This document shows positions 16,450-25,276 of a stretch of DNA of 43,155 nt, in pieces. A model generated the notes under the pieces. The model had not been told where the DNA came from. It saw only the letters and a program-made list of their open reading frames with translations, and did not search any database. Each line of letters begins with the position of its first letter. Positions within the stretch are counted from its first letter, which is position 1. The DNA is taken from assembly GCA_949292725.1 (NCBI GenBank), contig CASFAQ010000012.1:1-43155 (forward strand), written 5' to 3'. The DNA comes from an uncultured Eubacteriales bacterium (GTDB lineage Bacteria > Bacillota > Clostridia > Lachnospirales > Lachnospiraceae). The position numbers were made by a program, and so were the translations under genes.

Positions 16450-17487
16450 ATGATTGTTATAATGAAACCCGGTGCTGCCGAAGAAAGCGTAAAGGCTGTT
16501 ATAAGCTATATTGAATCCAACGGTCTTACCGCCCATCTCTCCCAGGGTAGGGAGGTCACCATTATCGGTGTCGTAGGCGACAAGACAAGGCTTTCCACGG
16601 AAAACCTGACCGTCTATAAGGATGTGGACCGCATCGTCCCCGTCACGGAGAGCTATAAGCTGGCCAACAAAAAATTCCACCCGGAACCCACCCGGGTGAA
16701 AGCAGGAAACGTCGTCATCGGTCCAGACACCATGACCATCATGGCCGGTCCCTGTGCCGTGGAGACAGAGGAACAGCTTATGTGCATTGCCCGGGCCGTA
16801 AAGGATGCCGGCGCTTCCATCCTGCGGGGAGGCGCATACAAGCCCCGCACCTCTCCCTATTCCTTTCAGGGACTTGAGGAAGAGGGCCTGCGCTATATGA
16901 AGCGTGCGGGGGAGGAGACAGGGCTTGCCACCATCTGTGAAGTGGTAAGCTTAGATGCCATCGAAGCGGCGGTAAAATATGTGGACATGATTCAGATCGG
17001 CGCCCGGAATATGCAGAATTTCATTCTGCTCAGAGAAGCCGGACGTTCCGGTCTCCCGGTACTGTTAAAGCGGGGCCTGTGCGCCACCATCGATGAATGG
17101 CTCAACGCTGCGGAGTATATTATGTCCGAAGGAAACCCCAATGTGGTGCTCTGCGAAAGAGGCATCCGCACCTTTGAGACAGCCACCCGCAATACCCTTG
17201 ATATCAGCGCGGTTCCTGTCATGAAGGAAAAGACGCACCTGCCCATTATCGTGGACCCCTCCCATTCCACCGGCTCCTACAAATATGTGCCCTCTATGGC
17301 AAAAGCCGCCGTGGCATGCGGAGCGGACGGACTGATGATCGAGGTGCACAACGATCCCGCCCACGCTTTATCCGATGGGCCCCAGTCTCTCACCTTTGCC
17401 CATTTTGACCAGCTGACCCGCGAGCTTGCTCCCTTCTGCAGCCTCGCTGGCCGCAGTTTTCAGATAAAATCTGAAGGAAAGGCTTAA
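16450..17487 (+). CDS. aroF: 3-deoxy-7-phosphoheptulonate (DAHP) synthase, type I-beta
   Basis: This 345-residue enzyme condenses phosphoenolpyruvate and erythrose 4-phosphate in the first step of the shikimate pathway. An N-terminal ferredoxin-like regulatory domain (about 1-75, MIVIMKPGAAEES) precedes the TIM-barrel. Visible active-site segments are MAGPCAVE, GGAYKPRTSPYSFQG, QIGARNMQNF, LKRG and IIVDPSHSTG. The I-beta fold with the extra domain is often feedback-inhibited by Phe or Tyr. GAGG precedes the ATG. tyrA begins 2 nt after the stop, so both are made from one mRNA. Confidence 0.95.
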   Translation: MIVIMKPGAAEESVKAVISYIESNGLTAHLSQGREVTIIGVVGDKTRLSTENLTVYKDVDRIVPVTESYKLANKKFHPEPTRVKAGNVVIGPDTMTIMAGPCAVETEEQLMCIARAVKDAGASILRGGAYKPRTSPYSFQGLEEEGLRYMKRAGEETGLATICEVVSLDAIEAAVKYVDMIQIGARNMQNFILLREAGRSGLPVLLKRGLCATIDEWLNAAEYIMSEGNPNVVLCERGIRTFETATRNTLDISAVPVMKEKTHLPIIVDPSHSTGSYKYVPSMAKAAVACGADGLMIEVHNDPAHALSDGPQSLTFAHFDQLTRELAPFCSLAGRSFQIKSEGKA

Positions 17488-17489
17488 CC

Positions 17490-18587
17490 ATGACATCTCT
17501 CACTTGCGGTTTTATCGGTCTTGGACTGATTGGCGGCTCCATTGCAAGGGCTTTAAAAGAAAAAATTCCGAACGTGAAAGTCATCGCTTACGATGTCCGT
17601 CCGGAAACCCTTCAGGCTGCTCTGGAAACACATACGGCGGACATTGCCGCTTCCTCCATAGATCACAGCTTTTCCCAGTGTGATTATCTGTTTTTGTGCG
17701 CTCCCGTACAAAAAAACGACGCCAATCTGGAGGAAGTAAAAAAAGTGATTTCTCCTTCCTGCCTGCTCACGGATGTAGGAAGCGTAAAAAGCGGCATTCA
17801 CAGCGCGGTGGAGTATGCCGGATTGAGCGCACAGTTTATAGGCGGACACCCCATGGCCGGCAGTGAACGGACAGGCTTTGTCAATTCCCGGGCGCTGCTT
17901 TTGGAGAACGCTTATTACATACTGACTCCCACAGACACGGTTCCCCGTCAAAAAGTGGATGCTTACCGGGAATTGGTGCAAAAGCTGGGGGCTATCCCTC
18001 TCATTTTGGATTTTGGCCTTCATGATTATGTGACGGCGGCCATAAGCCATCTGCCACACATAATTGCGGCATCACTTGTCAACATGGTCAAGGAAAACGA
18101 CGGCAGTAGCGGACATATGAAGACATTTGCCGCAGGAGGTTTTAAGGATATAACAAGGATCGCATCCTCCTCTCCTGAGATGTGGCAGAATATATGTCTG
18201 AGTAATCCTGATAATATACGACATTTTCTTGATATATACAGAGATTCCCTTACCAGAGTTGAAGACGCACTCCTTAAGGGTGATAAAGATTTTCTGTATA
18301 ATACCTTTGAAACCGCAAGAGATTATCGTAACAGCATACCAAACTCAGGAAAAGGAACTCTTCCGAAGGTACACGAGATATATATAGACGTACCGGACGT
18401 ACCCGGAATAATTGCCATAATCGCAACTATCCTGTCAAGCAATTCGGTAAGTATCAAGAATATCGGAATAGTTCATAACAGAGAATTCGAGGACGGCGTA
18501 CTTCGCATAGAATTCTATGACGAAGAAGCCATGAATGCCGCAAGGACTGCATTAAAACAATACCCATATAAGGTATATGACAGATAA
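17490..18587 (+). CDS. tyrA: Prephenate dehydrogenase with ACT domain; codon use changes inside the gene
   Basis: This 365-residue NAD(P)-dependent enzyme converts prephenate to 4-hydroxyphenylpyruvate for tyrosine synthesis. The dinucleotide-binding motif GLGLIGGSIA lies at 10-19, the substrate-site GGHPMAGSE at about 118-126, SHLPH at 186-190, and a C-terminal ACT domain (VPDVPGIIAIIATIL) at about 295-365 for Tyr feedback. The frame is intact and full-length. The composition, however, switches near codon 185-215. ATA supplies 4 of 14 Ile codons before the switch and 11 of 17 after it; AGA supplies 0 of 6 Arg codons before and 5 of 10 after. The protein is probably a hybrid of two orthologues. 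It ends 22 bp before a strong terminator. Confidence 0.93.
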   Translation: MTSLTCGFIGLGLIGGSIARALKEKIPNVKVIAYDVRPETLQAALETHTADIAASSIDHSFSQCDYLFLCAPVQKNDANLEEVKKVISPSCLLTDVGSVKSGIHSAVEYAGLSAQFIGGHPMAGSERTGFVNSRALLLENAYYILTPTDTVPRQKVDAYRELVQKLGAIPLILDFGLHDYVTAAISHLPHIIAASLVNMVKENDGSSGHMKTFAAGGFKDITRIASSSPEMWQNICLSNPDNIRHFLDIYRDSLTRVEDALLKGDKDFLYNTFETARDYRNSIPNSGKGTLPKVHEIYIDVPDVPGIIAIIATILSSNSVSIKNIGIVHNREFEDGVLRIEFYDEEAMNAARTALKQYPYKVYDR

Positions 18588-18608
18588 TCATACATAGTCA
18601 TAACGATA

Positions 18609-18635
18609 AAAGAATCCTGTCAGACAGGATTCTTT
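18609..18635. terminator. Bidirectional terminator between tyrA and efp
   Basis: AAAGAATCCTGTC and GACAGGATTCTTT form a perfect palindrome with T-runs on both strands. It serves the convergent tyrA (plus) and efp (minus) genes. Confidence 0.9.
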
Positions 18636-18658
18636 TATATTGGATAAATTCCTAAGAA

Positions 18659-19216
18659 TTATACTCTCTTCATATATTCGCCCGTACGGGTATCGATCTG
18701 TATAACATCTCCCTGATTGACAAACAAAGGTACAAGCACATTAGCTCCGGTCTCCACTGTTGACGGCTTGGTAGCACCCGTAGCGGTATCTCCCTTGATG
18801 CCCGGCTCAGTCTCCGTAACCTCAAGCTCAACGAACAGAGGCGGTTCTATCGCAAATACTTCACCATTATGCGACAGTATCTTAACCATCTCGTTCTCCT
18901 TAACAAATTTAAGCGCATCTCCTATCCGATCCTCGGATAAAGCTATCTGGTCAAAAGTTTCCGTATCCATAAAATTATACATACCGCCATCCGAATACAG
19001 ATACTGCATATCTTTTCTTTCTATATGTGCATTCTCAAATTTCTCAGTAGGTCTGAAACTCTTCTCAACCACGCCGCTGCTCTTGATATTCTTAAGCTTG
19101 GTCCTTACAAAGGCAGCTCCTTTACCCGGCTTAACATGCTGGAATTCGATAACCTGATACACGCCGCCATCATACTCGATCGTAAGTCCATTTCTGAAAT
19201 CTCCCGCTGAAACCAT
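18659..19216 (-). CDS. efp: Elongation factor P
   Basis: This 185-residue factor relieves ribosome stalling at polyproline. It has the three-OB-fold architecture. The tip loop KPGKGAAF carries Lys32, the usual site of modification. The C-terminal signature [23 protein letters not shown] is at the end. The start follows AGGAGG and matches the family start ([10 protein letters not shown]). It has its own promoter and lies last in a minus-strand row with aroK, aroD and pepP; pepP and efp are neighbours in many Firmicutes. Confidence 0.97.
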   Translation of the reverse strand: MVSAGDFRNGLTIEYDGGVYQVIEFQHVKPGKGAAFVRTKLKNIKSSGVVEKSFRPTEKFENAHIERKDMQYLYSDGGMYNFMDTETFDQIALSEDRIGDALKFVKENEMVKILSHNGEVFAIEPPLFVELEVTETEPGIKGDTATGATKPSTVETGANVLVPLFVNQGDVIQIDTRTGEYMKRV

Positions 19217-19258
19217 TACAAATTCCTCCTAATATTCGTTTCGTAAATTACTTAGTCT

Positions 19259-19287
19259 AGTTTATTACATAATTTAAAACATTTCAA
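19259..19287 (-). promoter_or_regulatory. efp promoter
   Basis: On the minus strand TTGAAA (19287-19282), a 17-bp spacer and TAAACT (19264-19259) lie in the 85-bp AT-rich gap between aroK and efp, about 40 bp before the start. Confidence 0.55.
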
Positions 19288-19301
19288 CCATATTTTTTCA
19301 T

Positions 19302-19814
19302 TTACACTATAATATCCACAATTTCATCTGTTATAACATAGGGCGATTTATCATCCACGCATATTCTGATGTCACATGCACTTTCATATGCCGGCATCCT
19401 GGCGCTCATAAGTTTACTTATGTACTCAATATTCATATTGCCATTAAGAAGCGGCCTGTCCCTACCTTCCCGCACTCTTTCGTATACTGTTTCAGGCGAA
19501 ACATCAAGCAATATTACCATGCCCTTATCCTTCATTATGCGTACGTTACGTTCACTGATCGCCATTCCGCCTCCACATGCAATGATACAGCCGCCATCCG
19601 GCGAAAGATTATTAAGAAAATCCGTTTCACATTGTCTGAAATATTCCTCTCCATACCGTTCAAACATGTCGGATATCTTCATATTCTGCTCATTTTCAAT
19701 GCATGCGTCACTGTCAAGTGCCTGCACACCAAGCCTTTTGGAAAGCTCCCTTGATATGGTGCTTTTCCCGCATCCCATGAATCCTATGAGAAATATATAT
19801 TTTTTATTTTTCAT
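19302..19814 (-). CDS. aroK: Shikimate kinase
   Basis: This 170-residue kinase phosphorylates shikimate with ATP. The P-loop is GFMGCGKS (11-18), the shikimate-binding Asp is in DSDACIE, with the CGGG motif and lid Arg in GRDRPLLN. The ATG at 19814 (MKNKKYIFLIG) is preferred because AGGAG lies 10 nt upstream; two earlier in-frame starts have worse spacing. It overlaps the end of aroD by 11 bp, indicating translational coupling. Together aroK and aroD supply middle and late steps of aromatic synthesis, in keeping with the nearby aroF-tyrA pair, although that pair belongs to the differently composed left part. Confidence 0.94.
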   Translation of the reverse strand: MKNKKYIFLIGFMGCGKSTISRELSKRLGVQALDSDACIENEQNMKISDMFERYGEEYFRQCETDFLNNLSPDGGCIIACGGGMAISERNVRIMKDKGMVILLDVSPETVYERVREGRDRPLLNGNMNIEYISKLMSARMPAYESACDIRICVDDKSPYVITDEIVDIIV

Positions 19815-20595
19815 ATACATCCGACTCCTGTATCCTAAGAATGTCAAGCATATCCCTTACCATATCCGCCCCAAGCTGTCCCGGCGCTGACTCTCCCGAC
19901 ACGCTTGCAAATGTAACGGCAGAGCCGGTAAGTTCTCCGCCAATGCGCGTGATAAGTCCAAGTTTTCCCATGGACATTGTAATTATGGGCTCATCATATT
20001 CTGCGGACGCCCCGGCGCTGACTTCCATTAGCCGTATAACATCCATACTGTTTTTTGGCATCACTGCAAGCTTTAATATATCAGCGCCACATGCATGCAT
20101 ATATTCAAATATATCATACATATCATCATTATTCGGCGTAGCGTTAAAATGATGATTAGACGCAAGCGTATACACATCTCTGTCCTTAATATACCGTATA
20201 AGGCTGCATACGTCATCACGTACTCCGTGATATACCTCTACATCTATGATATCGGCATGCCCGCTGTCGGCACATTTTTTCAGGATATTAACATAATCCT
20301 CAGAAGATATATATCCCTCTTCATCAGAATATGGCTCCCCTCCTTCACGCAGTGTCCGGTATGTAAATATAACCGGCATATTTCCGCACTCACTGCGTAT
20401 ATCCTTAAGCATACTGACCACTCTGTTGGCATCCCGCCTTTTATCATAATAGTCTACGCGCCATTCTATGATGTCTGCGTCACTATCCCGAATTGCCCTT
20501 ATATTCTCTTTGATATCGTCATCCGTCCGTCCGGTTACGGGTGCGCATATAAGAACCTGCTCTCCCAGAATTGTATCTCTGACCTTAATACTCAT
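19804..20595 (-). CDS. aroD: 3-dehydroquinate dehydratase, type I
   Basis: This 263-residue class I enzyme turns 3-dehydroquinate into 3-dehydroshikimate through a Schiff base. His148 (SNHHF) and Lys175 (ILKLAVMP) align with the catalytic pair of the family, and the substrate segments EWRVDYY and FTYRTLREGG are present. The ATG at 20595 (MSIKVRDT) follows GGAG and is chosen over an upstream in-frame start inside the pepP intergenic zone. It lies 22 bp after pepP and overlaps aroK. Codon use is strongly ATA-rich, like the rest of the right part. Confidence 0.95.
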   Translation of the reverse strand: MSIKVRDTILGEQVLICAPVTGRTDDDIKENIRAIRDSDADIIEWRVDYYDKRRDANRVVSMLKDIRSECGNMPVIFTYRTLREGGEPYSDEEGYISSEDYVNILKKCADSGHADIIDVEVYHGVRDDVCSLIRYIKDRDVYTLASNHHFNATPNNDDMYDIFEYMHACGADILKLAVMPKNSMDVIRLMEVSAGASAEYDEPIITMSMGKLGLITRIGGELTGSAVTFASVSGESAPGQLGADMVRDMLDILRIQESDVYEK

Positions 20596-20617
20596 AATAC
20601 GAACTCCAAATTCTATT

Positions 20618-21682
20618 CTATATTTCAATAAGTGATTTGTCCGAATGTGTAATATTTCTTACCCCATCCTCGGTAATCACAACTACATCCTCTATCCTTA
20701 CACCGTACAGTCCGTCAAGATATATACCGGGTTCAACCGTAAGGACCATACCGGGTTGCAAAATAGTATCCTCTGTTACGGAAAGCCTTGGCTGCTCATG
20801 TATATACAGACCCACACTATGTCCGAGACCATGCCCGAAGTTATCAGAGTATCCTGCCTCCGCTATAATATCCCTTGCATACGAGTCGCCTTCAAGGCCC
20901 CTGATTCCCGCACGGAGTTTTTTTATGGCGGCAGTCTGCGCCGCAAACACTATGTCATATATCTTCCTCTGGTTATCATCAGCCTTTCCCATGACTATGG
21001 TTCTTGTCATATCTGAACAATAACCCTTATACATACATCCAAAATCCATCGTAACCAAATCTCCCCGGCACAGTTTTCTGTCCGTAGGCGTAGCATGTGG
21101 AGAGGCTGAATTCGGTCCCGACGCTACTATGGTATCAAAGCTCAATCTCTCTGCACCGTTATTTCTCATGTACATCTCAAGCTTCATCGCGACTTGCTTC
21201 TCCGTCATACCGCACGAAAGCTCTCCAAGTATATAAGAAAATGCGTCATCACCTATGGACTCCGCCATCTCTATTGCAGCTATCTCACAACTGTCCTTTA
21301 TCATTCTAATCCTTGTTATCTCATCACCAAGCGAAATAACATCCTTGCAATTAAGTTTTATCCTAAACTGCTCAAATTCATAATGGCTAAGGTGCCTTCC
21401 CTCAAGTGCTACATAATCTGCGCGATCTTCCGAAATATATCCATTAAGATATTCATAATAACCATTCTTAATGGTAACGACATCCGTACCCTCACATTCG
21501 GAACGCGCCCATATGGTATATCTTGAATCCACAAGCAGACACCGACGTCTTTCCGATATATATAGATACCCCTCGCCTCCGGAAAAACCACACAGATATC
21601 TTATATTATACGGGTCGGAAATTATCACCGCAGATGCATTCACAGATTCAATAATACATAATACTTCCGCAAGCTTTCTCAA
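20618..21682 (-). CDS. pepP: Xaa-Pro aminopeptidase, M24 family
   Basis: This 354-residue metallopeptidase removes N-terminal residues before proline. It has a creatinase-like N-terminal domain and a C-terminal pita-bread domain. Metal ligands are seen in TMDFGCMYKGYCSDMTRT (Asp pair), GHGLGHSVG (His), VEPGIY (Glu) and RIEDVVV (Glu). The start is an unusual TTG at 21682, well placed after AAAGGAGAG; no better ATG fits the family N-terminus. It sits 12 bp after yqeG and upstream of aroD. Partnership with efp is common in Firmicutes. Confidence 0.93.
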   Translation of the reverse strand: MRKLAEVLCIIESVNASAVIISDPYNIRYLCGFSGGEGYLYISERRRCLLVDSRYTIWARSECEGTDVVTIKNGYYEYLNGYISEDRADYVALEGRHLSHYEFEQFRIKLNCKDVISLGDEITRIRMIKDSCEIAAIEMAESIGDDAFSYILGELSCGMTEKQVAMKLEMYMRNNGAERLSFDTIVASGPNSASPHATPTDRKLCRGDLVTMDFGCMYKGYCSDMTRTIVMGKADDNQRKIYDIVFAAQTAAIKKLRAGIRGLEGDSYARDIIAEAGYSDNFGHGLGHSVGLYIHEQPRLSVTEDTILQPGMVLTVEPGIYLDGLYGVRIEDVVVITEDGVRNITHSDKSLIEI

Positions 21683-21694
21683 AATATCTCTCCT

Positions 21695-22198
21695 TTACCC
21701 TTGTCTTTTTGACTTCATGTACGAACGCAGCACAAACCACTCAAGCCTTCTCTTCAGAACAATCTGTATCTCTTCTTTATTGGATATACGCTCGACATAT
21801 ATATTATCAATTCCGCATTTTTTGGCTCCATATATGTCGGTAAAAAGCTGGTCTCCGACAAATATCGTCTCGTGTCTTTTGGTTCCCATAAGCTCCATAC
21901 CTTTTATATATCCGGTCTTGCCGGGTTTTCCTGCCTTATATATATAATTTGTACGGATGTTTCGATTAAATCTGCACACTCGCTCCTCATCATTATTTGA
22001 TATAAGACATGTCTTAAAGCCAAGCAAAGAAAGCCGCGCAAACAATGTCTCTGCGGCATCATTTGCGTCGGCTCCATGCATGACAAGAGTATTGTCAATA
22101 TCAAACAATATACCCCTCTTGCCATTTTGGTACAATTCATCAAAATCAATATCATATACTGAATGCTCAATTCTGTCAGGATAAAAACGTGAAAACAT
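21695..22198 (-). CDS. yqeG: YqeG-family HAD phosphatase
   Basis: This is a 167-residue HAD-superfamily IIIA phosphatase. Motif I is FDIDNTLV, motif II is CLISNN, and motifs III/IV are KPGKTGYIKG and FVGDQLFTDIYGAKKCGID. The ATG at 22198 (MFSRFYPDRIEH) follows GGAGAAAGATGTT and is preferred to an ATG at 22213 without a ribosome binding site. YqeG is widespread in Firmicutes, is linked in places to GTP or phospholipid metabolism, and commonly neighbours aro genes, as here. Substrate unknown. Confidence 0.9.
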   Translation of the reverse strand: MFSRFYPDRIEHSVYDIDFDELYQNGKRGILFDIDNTLVMHGADANDAAETLFARLSLLGFKTCLISNNDEERVCRFNRNIRTNYIYKAGKPGKTGYIKGMELMGTKRHETIFVGDQLFTDIYGAKKCGIDNIYVERISNKEEIQIVLKRRLEWFVLRSYMKSKRQG

Positions 22199-22225
22199 AA
22201 CATCTTTCTCCATAATCTATGCTGT

Positions 22226-23812
22226 TTAATACTCGTCTTCGTTCTGTGACAGAGCATTTCTTCTCTTTACAGTTACCTGCTCCTCAAACACATCAAAAAG
22301 CTCATTCATCTCTTTGCTGTCAGGCTTCTTTGTGATAATGCTTACCACAGGAACTATGATAAGCCCCGCAAACATTGTAAACGCACCCGCATTAATCGGA
22401 GAAGCAAGCTGTCCTGCAAACATCGGAAGCTTTAATATACCCAGAGTATTAAAGAGATTAAGCGTCATAAATACCGTTCCGAATATAAAGCTTACCCAGC
22501 AAGCGGCAGTCGTAGTCTTCTTCCAGTATAAAGAATAGAGAAACGGCGCCAGAAAAGCTCCGGCAAGCGCTCCCCACGATATGCCCATAAGCTGTGCTAT
22601 AAATGTCACATTACTCTTATACTGCACAACGGCGATAATAGCCGATATTGCGATAAAGACAACTACCAGAGCCCTCATTATGATCATCTGCTTCTTCTCA
22701 GACAGATTCTTTACAATAACAGCCTTGATGAGATCCAGCGTAAGGGTTGAACTCGAAGTAAGCACAAGCGAGGACAGCGTCGACATACTTGCAGAGAGAA
22801 CTAATATAACAACTATTGCAATAAGTATCTCCGAAAGATTCCCGATCATCGTAGGAATTATCGAATCATATATTATTGAACCGTCCACCTTAGTCTCCAC
22901 AGCATCCGCGGTAAGCCTTCCAAAACCTCCGAGGAAATAGCATCCTCCCGCTACTATAACAGCAAATATGGTTGATACTATTGTGCCTGTCTTAACAGCT
23001 TTCTCACTTTTAATGGCATAAAATTTCTGAACCATCTGCGGAAGCCCCCATGTTCCGAGTGACGTAAGAATTACGACACATAAAAGACCGAATGGGTCAG
23101 GTCCGAGAAATGATGCGAATATACCCGGAATCTCACCATTTACCGTAGCAGGGTCAGAATATGTGGCAAGCTCTGTAAGCGAACCCATAAGCCCTCCGTG
23201 CTGACTAAGCACTGCTCCGATAACCGCTGCTATACCCACAAGCATTATAATACCCTGAATAAAGTCATTAATTGCGGTAGCCATATATCCTCCGACAATG
23301 ACATATATGCCCGTAAGAGCCGCCATGGCTATAACACACACGGTATAATCAACAGAAAACGCCATATTAAAGAGTCGTGAAAGCCCGTTATATAACGACG
23401 CAGTATACGGAATAAGGAATATGAATATAATTACCGATGCAACTATCTTAAGCCCGTCGCTTCCAAATCTCTTGGCAAAATAATCCGGCATCGTCGATGA
23501 ATCCAGCTTATGTGTAAGAACCCTCGTCCTTCTTCCAAGAAATACCCATGCAAGGAGCGAACCGATTATCGCATTTCCGATACCAATCCATGTGGATGCA
23601 ATACCGAATTTCCATCCAAACTGCCCCGCATATCCGACAAATATAACTGCCGAAAAATATGACGTGCCGTAAGCGAAAGCCGTAAGCCATGGTCCTACAC
23701 TTCTGCCGCCCAATACAAAGCCGTTAACATCCGTAGCGGATTTTCTGGAATATATCCCCACTCCAATCATCACTGCAAAAAAAAGAACTAATAATGCAAC
23801 CTTAAAAATCAT
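22226..23812 (-). CDS. Sodium:solute symporter (SSS family)
   Basis: This 528-residue membrane protein has about 13 hydrophobic helices. The family features are the N-terminal FVLGGRSVGPWLTAFAYGTSYFSAV, the DFIQGIIMLVG segment and the core SAxxSTLSSLVLTSSSTLTLD, where Ser/Thr residues form the sodium site. It resembles PutP/PanF-type carriers for amino acids, pantothenate or sugars; the substrate cannot be told from sequence. A hydrophilic tail follows the last helix. CGGAGG precedes the ATG by 5 nt. It is downstream of the NCS2 permease (29-bp gap) and probably co-transcribed. Confidence 0.92.
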   Translation of the reverse strand: MIFKVALLVLFFAVMIGVGIYSRKSATDVNGFVLGGRSVGPWLTAFAYGTSYFSAVIFVGYAGQFGWKFGIASTWIGIGNAIIGSLLAWVFLGRRTRVLTHKLDSSTMPDYFAKRFGSDGLKIVASVIIFIFLIPYTASLYNGLSRLFNMAFSVDYTVCVIAMAALTGIYVIVGGYMATAINDFIQGIIMLVGIAAVIGAVLSQHGGLMGSLTELATYSDPATVNGEIPGIFASFLGPDPFGLLCVVILTSLGTWGLPQMVQKFYAIKSEKAVKTGTIVSTIFAVIVAGGCYFLGGFGRLTADAVETKVDGSIIYDSIIPTMIGNLSEILIAIVVILVLSASMSTLSSLVLTSSSTLTLDLIKAVIVKNLSEKKQMIIMRALVVVFIAISAIIAVVQYKSNVTFIAQLMGISWGALAGAFLAPFLYSLYWKKTTTAACWVSFIFGTVFMTLNLFNTLGILKLPMFAGQLASPINAGAFTMFAGLIIVPVVSIITKKPDSKEMNELFDVFEEQVTVKRRNALSQNEDEY

Positions 23813-23841
23813 AATTGCCTCCGAGTGTCATATTCACTCCA

Positions 23842-25185
23842 TCAGATGAATATGTATTTTAATATAAATAATACTGTAAGTACATACATAAGTATGCTTA
23901 TCTTCTTCTTCCTTACCTTGCCCGTTATAATATTAATTACAACATAAGAGATAACTCCTACTGCAATACCTTCCGATATGCTGTAAGTGAGCGGCATTGC
24001 GATAAGGCAAAGGTATGCCGGAATTGCTTCCGAAAGGTCCTCAAAATTAATCTTAACAACAGCGCTTATCATAAGGAATCCTACAAATATCAGTGCCGGT
24101 GCGGTAGCAAATCCCGGAATTGCGATAAACACCGGTGAGAGAAGAATAGCAACCACGAATAACGCTCCCGTAACCACGGATGCAAGACCGGTTCTTCCTC
24201 CCTCGGCCACGCCTGATGAACTTTCAACAAATGTAGTAGTTGTCGACGTACCAAGCACGGCTCCTGCAGAAGTTGCAATAGCGTCTGCAAGAAGCGCTCC
24301 TCTTATACGCGGAAGCTTTCCGTTCTCATCAAGCATGTCTGCCTTATTGGCAACTCCGATAAGTGTTCCAAGCGTGTCAAATACATCTACAAATAAGAAT
24401 GCAAATACAACAACGATGAAATCAAGCATAGAGAAATCAAATCCTGCTATATTAAAGCACTGCCCAAAGGTATTTCCTATGGAAGTAAGGTCAAATGTCG
24501 ACCACGAAGGGATAAGGTTGTTACCTTTATATAACCCCGCAACCTGGCATATTATTCCGAGTATCCATGTTGCAAATATTCCGATAAGTATCGAACCCCT
24601 TACCTTCCTGATATACAAAACCGTGATAACAACAACGCCTATAACCGCCAGAAGCGCGCTTATACCGCTTGTGCTAAAGTCAGTTGTAAAATCAATAATG
24701 GTAACAAGCGTAGTATCATCATTAACAACGATTCCCGCATTCTGCAGACCTATGAAGGCTATGAACAGACCGATACCAACTGAAACTCCCCTTTTAAGTT
24801 CCATGGGAATCGCATTAAAGATTGCCTCACGCGCATTGGTAATAGATAAAAGAATGAAGATAATACCCTCTACGAACACCGCAAAAAGAGCAAGTCTCCA
24901 ATCATATCCCATATCACCACATACAGTGTATGCAAAATACGCATTGAGACCAAGTCCCGGCGCTAATGCAAATGGGTAATTGGCAAGAAACGCCATACAG
25001 AAACATCCGATTGCCGCTGCAAGCGCCGTAGCCATAAGTATGGCATTGGCATCCATTCCTGATGCGGACAGTATACTCGGATTGACCGCCAGTATGTACG
25101 CCATTGTCATAAATGTCGTGATACCGGCCATAACCTCAGTTCCGACTGTTGTCCCGTTCTCCTTGAGTCTGAATAATTTTTCCAT
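23842..25185 (-). CDS. NCS2-family purine permease (AzgA/PbuG type)
   Basis: This 447-residue membrane permease probably imports guanine, hypoxanthine or adenine with protons. Diagnostic segments are the start (MEKLFRLKENGTTVGTEVMAGITTFMTMAYI), NPSILSASGMD, the APGLGLNAYFAYTV helix, DVFDTLGTLIGVANKADM and FVESSSGVAEGGRTGLASV. These fit the AzgA branch, not UraA/xanthine carriers. The 91-bp upstream gap is too short for a purine riboswitch, and none is seen. The start follows AAAGGAAAGAGG. Confidence 0.93.
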   Translation of the reverse strand: MEKLFRLKENGTTVGTEVMAGITTFMTMAYILAVNPSILSASGMDANAILMATALAAAIGCFCMAFLANYPFALAPGLGLNAYFAYTVCGDMGYDWRLALFAVFVEGIIFILLSITNAREAIFNAIPMELKRGVSVGIGLFIAFIGLQNAGIVVNDDTTLVTIIDFTTDFSTSGISALLAVIGVVVITVLYIRKVRGSILIGIFATWILGIICQVAGLYKGNNLIPSWSTFDLTSIGNTFGQCFNIAGFDFSMLDFIVVVFAFLFVDVFDTLGTLIGVANKADMLDENGKLPRIRGALLADAIATSAGAVLGTSTTTTFVESSSGVAEGGRTGLASVVTGALFVVAILLSPVFIAIPGFATAPALIFVGFLMISAVVKINFEDLSEAIPAYLCLIAMPLTYSISEGIAVGVISYVVINIITGKVRKKKISILMYVLTVLFILKYIFI

Positions 25186-25276
25186 ACCTCTTTCCTTTCT
25201 TATAATTCATGGTTTATACACTACCTCTCAATATTACTATATTTTAATAAACATTTCAATATTATTTTATTATATA

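Noticed and set aside
25186..25276. A purine riboswitch before the NCS2 permease
   Set aside because: The gap is about 90 bp of AT-rich DNA without the conserved loop sequences or a terminator.
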